A stretch of DNA of 64,000 bases from positions 101,182-165,181 of the forward strand of contig PBAX01000008.1 of NCBI GenBank assembly GCA_002716385.1, given 5' to 3'. Source of the stretch: Phycisphaerae bacterium. Lineage in GTDB: Bacteria > Planctomycetota > Phycisphaerae > Phycisphaerales > SM1A02. Positions within the stretch are counted from its first letter, which is position 1, and every line of letters starts with the position of its first letter. This document shows, piece after piece, positions 62,406 through 64,000 of the stretch. The position numbers and the translations under genes were made by a program. A model generated the notes under the pieces. It was not told the origin of the DNA and did not search any database. It saw only the letters and a program-made list of their open reading frames with translations.

Positions 62406-62457
62406 CTCATTCCCTTGCAACCAAACAGTTTGAGTTTGGTGAGAATGAGGACTTTTT
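62406..62457 (+). terminator. nested hairpin with T run inside the leader
   Basis: An outer stem CTCATTC (62406-62412) / GAATGAG (62443-62449) encloses an inner stem ACCAAAC / GTTTGGT with loop AGTTTGA. GACTTTTTC follows. It resembles an intrinsic terminator placed between promoter and gene, that is, a possible attenuator. Confidence 0.5.
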
Positions 62458-62702
62458 CAGCGGTTAGCGGGATACGGACTTGGAAAGTATGCGTAAGGTC
62501 AGAAGTTACCGGCCCATCGCTTGATTGAGGAATGACACACAAGGGCGACAAACCCTTTAAACAGAGTTACTTAGTTTCTTTTACGAAAGCTCCCTAGCCC
62601 GTTTGGGCCAACCGATCGGAATCTCGGTTCAAGCGGGTAAAACCAACGTGAGGTGGGGGCTAGATCTAGATCTCGTTACAGAGAAGAGAAAGGTTTCGAA
62701 CA

Positions 62703-63395
62703 ATGAATGTGAAGCAAGCTTCAGTATTCGCAGGAACAGTCGCGGCACTCGCCATGGCTGGTACAGCAACCGCTGCCTTCCAGGGCATCGGTGCATCAGT
62801 TGCCAACGTTGGTGCTGATGGAACCACCTTCCGCATCTACGCGATGATGGATGCAGGTGATCGTCTTGACGCTGTTGCTGGTAACTCCAGCCAGGGTCTT
62901 TCGATGACCTCAGACGGTGGTTTCTATCAGAACAGTAATGGTGGTCCAACCTCCAAGGAAATCAACAGCAACTTCTTCGCCTTCGTCCCAAGCCTCGAGT
63001 GGGACAGCTACGTCACCGTTGGTGCCCTCTATCAGGACGGTACTCCCTTCGGTGAAAACGCTCTGAACACAGTCGGCATCGACTGGGCAGATTTCGAAGC
63101 TGGCGGCGACCTTGAGACGGATAACGGCACCTGGTTCGTTACTCCCGACAAGGAGCAGGGTGAAGCCATCGATCACGGTGGAGACATCGGCTACGGCGTT
63201 CTGATCGCACAGGTAACCACTGGCGAAAACGGCGGTACTTTCTCTGGTCTTCTCCAGGGTAAGGATGCCAATGGCGACACATGGCAGGCAAACGTTGACG
63301 GCGCTGCATACGGCGGCGGTGACATCCCTGCCCCAGGTGCTCTGGCACTTCTCGGCCTCGCTGGCGTAGCCGGTCGTCGCCGTCGTCGCGCCTGA
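62703..63395 (+). CDS. exported PEP-CTERM-like protein
   Basis: A 230-aa protein with a signal peptide (residues 1-23, VAALAMAGTATA) and a C-terminal sorting-type end: PAPGALALLGLAGVAGRRRR, a Pro-x-Pro motif, hydrophobic helix and Arg run as in PEP-CTERM proteins processed by an exosortase. The middle is a beta-rich domain of unknown function with an acidic, Gly-rich composition and few charged Lys. A damaged copy follows 277 bases downstream. GAAAGG lies upstream of the ATG, and a strong terminator lies after the stop. No exosortase gene is in the window. Confidence 0.85.
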   Translation: MNVKQASVFAGTVAALAMAGTATAAFQGIGASVANVGADGTTFRIYAMMDAGDRLDAVAGNSSQGLSMTSDGGFYQNSNGGPTSKEINSNFFAFVPSLEWDSYVTVGALYQDGTPFGENALNTVGIDWADFEAGGDLETDNGTWFVTPDKEQGEAIDHGGDIGYGVLIAQVTTGENGGTFSGLLQGKDANGDTWQANVDGAAYGGGDIPAPGALALLGLAGVAGRRRRRA

Positions 63396-63410
63396 GCGAC
63401 CACAGATCAG

Positions 63411-63436
63411 GTTTGAGCGGCTTTGGCCTCTCAAAC
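63411..63436 (+). other. nested hairpin in the 3-prime UTR
   Basis: GTTTGAG / CTCAAAC with an inner GGC / GCC stem and TTTG loop lies 16 bases after the stop codon, just upstream of the intrinsic terminator. It may stabilise the mRNA end. Confidence 0.5.
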
Positions 63437-63450
63437 TCCCATGATCACTC

Positions 63451-63486
63451 ACCACCGCAGCTGAAAGGCTGCGGTGGTTCTTTTTT
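63451..63486 (+). terminator. strong intrinsic terminator
   Basis: A perfect 11-bp stem ACCACCGCAGC / GCTGCGGTGGT with loop TGAAAG is followed by TCTTTTTT. It is the clearest Rho-independent terminator in the window and ends the PEP-CTERM-like transcript. Confidence 0.9.
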
Positions 63487-63560
63487 GGAAATCTACCCAG
63501 TCTGGTTGCCTGCGATTAGATCCGTTGACGCGTGGTTGTTTGGAGTCGCTCCCATGCTTC

Positions 63561-63582
63561 ATCCGGTGGCGGGCCACCGGAT
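63561..63582. repeat. perfect 10-bp inverted repeat
   Basis: ATCCGGTGGC and GCCACCGGAT are separated by GG. It lies between the two PEP-CTERM-like copies and has no T run, so it may be an operator or an RNA hairpin. Confidence 0.5.
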
Positions 63583-63671
63583 CAAGCCCGCTATGCATCT
63601 GGTTTGGAGCGATGGTGGCGATTTCTGGATCTCGTAGACGAAACAAATCAAATCAAAGAAGGTTTCGAACA

Positions 63672-64000
63672 ATGCATATGAAGCAAACACCAGTATTCGC
63701 AGGAATGGTCGCGACTCTCGTCATGGCTGTACGGCAACCGTCACCTTCTAGGAATTTAACTTCCAGGTAGTCAATTACGGCGAAGAAGCCGCCACCTATC
63801 GTCTGTATGCAACCATGGAGACTGGAGGCCGTCTGGATGCCGTGGCGGGCAATTCAAGCCAGAGCCTCTCATTGACCTCGATTGATGGTTCCTATCAGAA
63901 CAGTAATGGTGGTCCAACCTCCAAGGAAATCAACAGCAACTTCTTCGCCTTCGTCCCAAGCCTCGAGTGGGACAGCTACGTCACCGTTGGTGCCCTCTAT
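63672..64000 (+). pseudogene. damaged second copy of the PEP-CTERM-like gene, cut by window end
   Basis: The copy aligns codon for codon with the gene at 62703 and shares the sequence AAGGTTTCGAACAATG around the start. Two lesions lie in the signal-peptide region: a one-base deletion near 63729 (GGT to GT, codon 20) and CAG to TAG at 63749-63751 (codon 27). Without them the frame is open to the window end. The first 220 bases have diverged, but from 63892 to 64000 the copy is identical to 62924-63032 over all 109 bases. Whether the C-terminus survives cannot be seen. Confidence 0.8.

Larger units (their letters stand above)
62096..62702 (+). other. 607-base gene-free stretch with structured leader before the PEP-CTERM-like gene
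   Basis: No convincing protein gene. From the left: an 8-G run (62113-62120), a small hairpin AAAGCC/GGCTTT (about 62136-62156), a 10-bp inverted repeat CCTCCAAATG (62242) / CATTTGGAGG (62287), a sigma70-like promoter (62307), a nested hairpin with T run (62406-62457), and a further structured region (about 62530-62660) ending shortly before the ATG. The last part includes AAGGG/CCCTT and ACCGA/TCGGT stems. Confidence 0.6.

Noticed and set aside
62157..62528. Plus-strand open frame of 123 codons between miaB and the PEP-CTERM-like gene
   Set aside because: It crosses the inverted repeat, the promoter and the attenuator-like hairpin; the translation is Trp- and Arg-rich without a domain.
62530..62660. 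Possible c-di-GMP-I (GEMM) riboswitch
   Set aside because: Only short motifs resemble the aptamer; the three-way junction and tetraloop-receptor could not be laid out by eye, so no feature is called.
62535..62660. Possible tmRNA or tRNA-like end with GGTTCAAGC
   Set aside because: No paired T stem, no acceptor stem and no tag-peptide frame.
1..64000. Phage, insertion sequences, CRISPR arrays or integrated island beside tRNA-Arg
   Set aside because: No transposase, integrase, spaced direct repeats or att-like duplication of the tRNA 3-prime end was found.

Overview
The window looks like a chromosome segment of a marine Phycisphaerae-type planctomycete. The taxon is inferred, not proven, from four things. 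A secreted protein carries repeated Gly-Ala-Cys-Cys modules, Notch-like LNR modules and a dockerin-like C-terminus. A PEP-CTERM-like protein ends in Pro-Ala-Pro-Gly, a hydrophobic stretch and an Arg run. Two very large membrane Ser/Thr kinases carry TPR-like or WD40 sensor regions. Genes are mostly short, weakly ordered operons. Starts are of mixed type: some have clear Shine-Dalgarno sequences, others have a -10 box 6 to 10 bases before the start codon, as expected for leaderless mRNAs. No phage, insertion sequence or CRISPR is visible.

Layout. 0-15.3 kb: a renalase-like flavoprotein, a DinB-like protein, secreted phosphoesterases (a tandem EEP protein and a LamG-metallophosphatase), an exported coiled-coil protein, a DUF2891 protein, the large dockerin/VCBS-type protein and a divergent Ser/Thr kinase. 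15.3-24.1 kb: a peroxiredoxin, a gene-free stretch with hairpins, glpK-glpD, tRNA-Arg(CCU), small membrane proteins, a TPR protein and an APC permease fused to EIIA and TrkA-C domains. 24.2-45.4 kb: a phenylacetyl-CoA (paa) catabolic region in several transcription units: paaN-paaY (+); thiolase-paaA-paaB-paaC-paaD running into E1alpha-E1beta-E2 of a 2-oxoacid dehydrogenase (-); and thioesterase-paaF-paaG-paaH (-). A TlpA-like protein, an E3-like flavoprotein, a four-repeat metal-binding-like protein and a WD40 kinase lie among them. 45.5-64 kb: mostly housekeeping genes (fumC, Sir2, rpsR, ygfZ, HMG-CoA lyase, murG, ftsW, miaB), a GGDEF pair and a tandem PEP-CTERM-like gene pair at the right edge.

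How the genes may work together. PaaABC(D) would epoxidise phenylacetyl-CoA. PaaG would isomerise the epoxide, PaaN would act on the ring-opened aldehyde, and PaaF, PaaH and the thiolase would carry out beta-oxidation. PaaY and the hot-dog thioesterase would recycle trapped CoA. PaaK, the PaaE reductase and a PaaZ-type MaoC hydratase are not seen in the window.

The most striking observation is paaD. Its reading frame meets a UGA exactly where the first Cys of the C-terminal zinc ribbon is expected, and the remaining 42 residues of the ribbon continue in frame to the normal family length. Other unusual items are an E3-like flavoprotein lacking both the redox disulfide region and the His-Glu dyad, a double-length PaaB, and a PEP-CTERM-like gene followed by a damaged copy that becomes identical to it over 109 bases.
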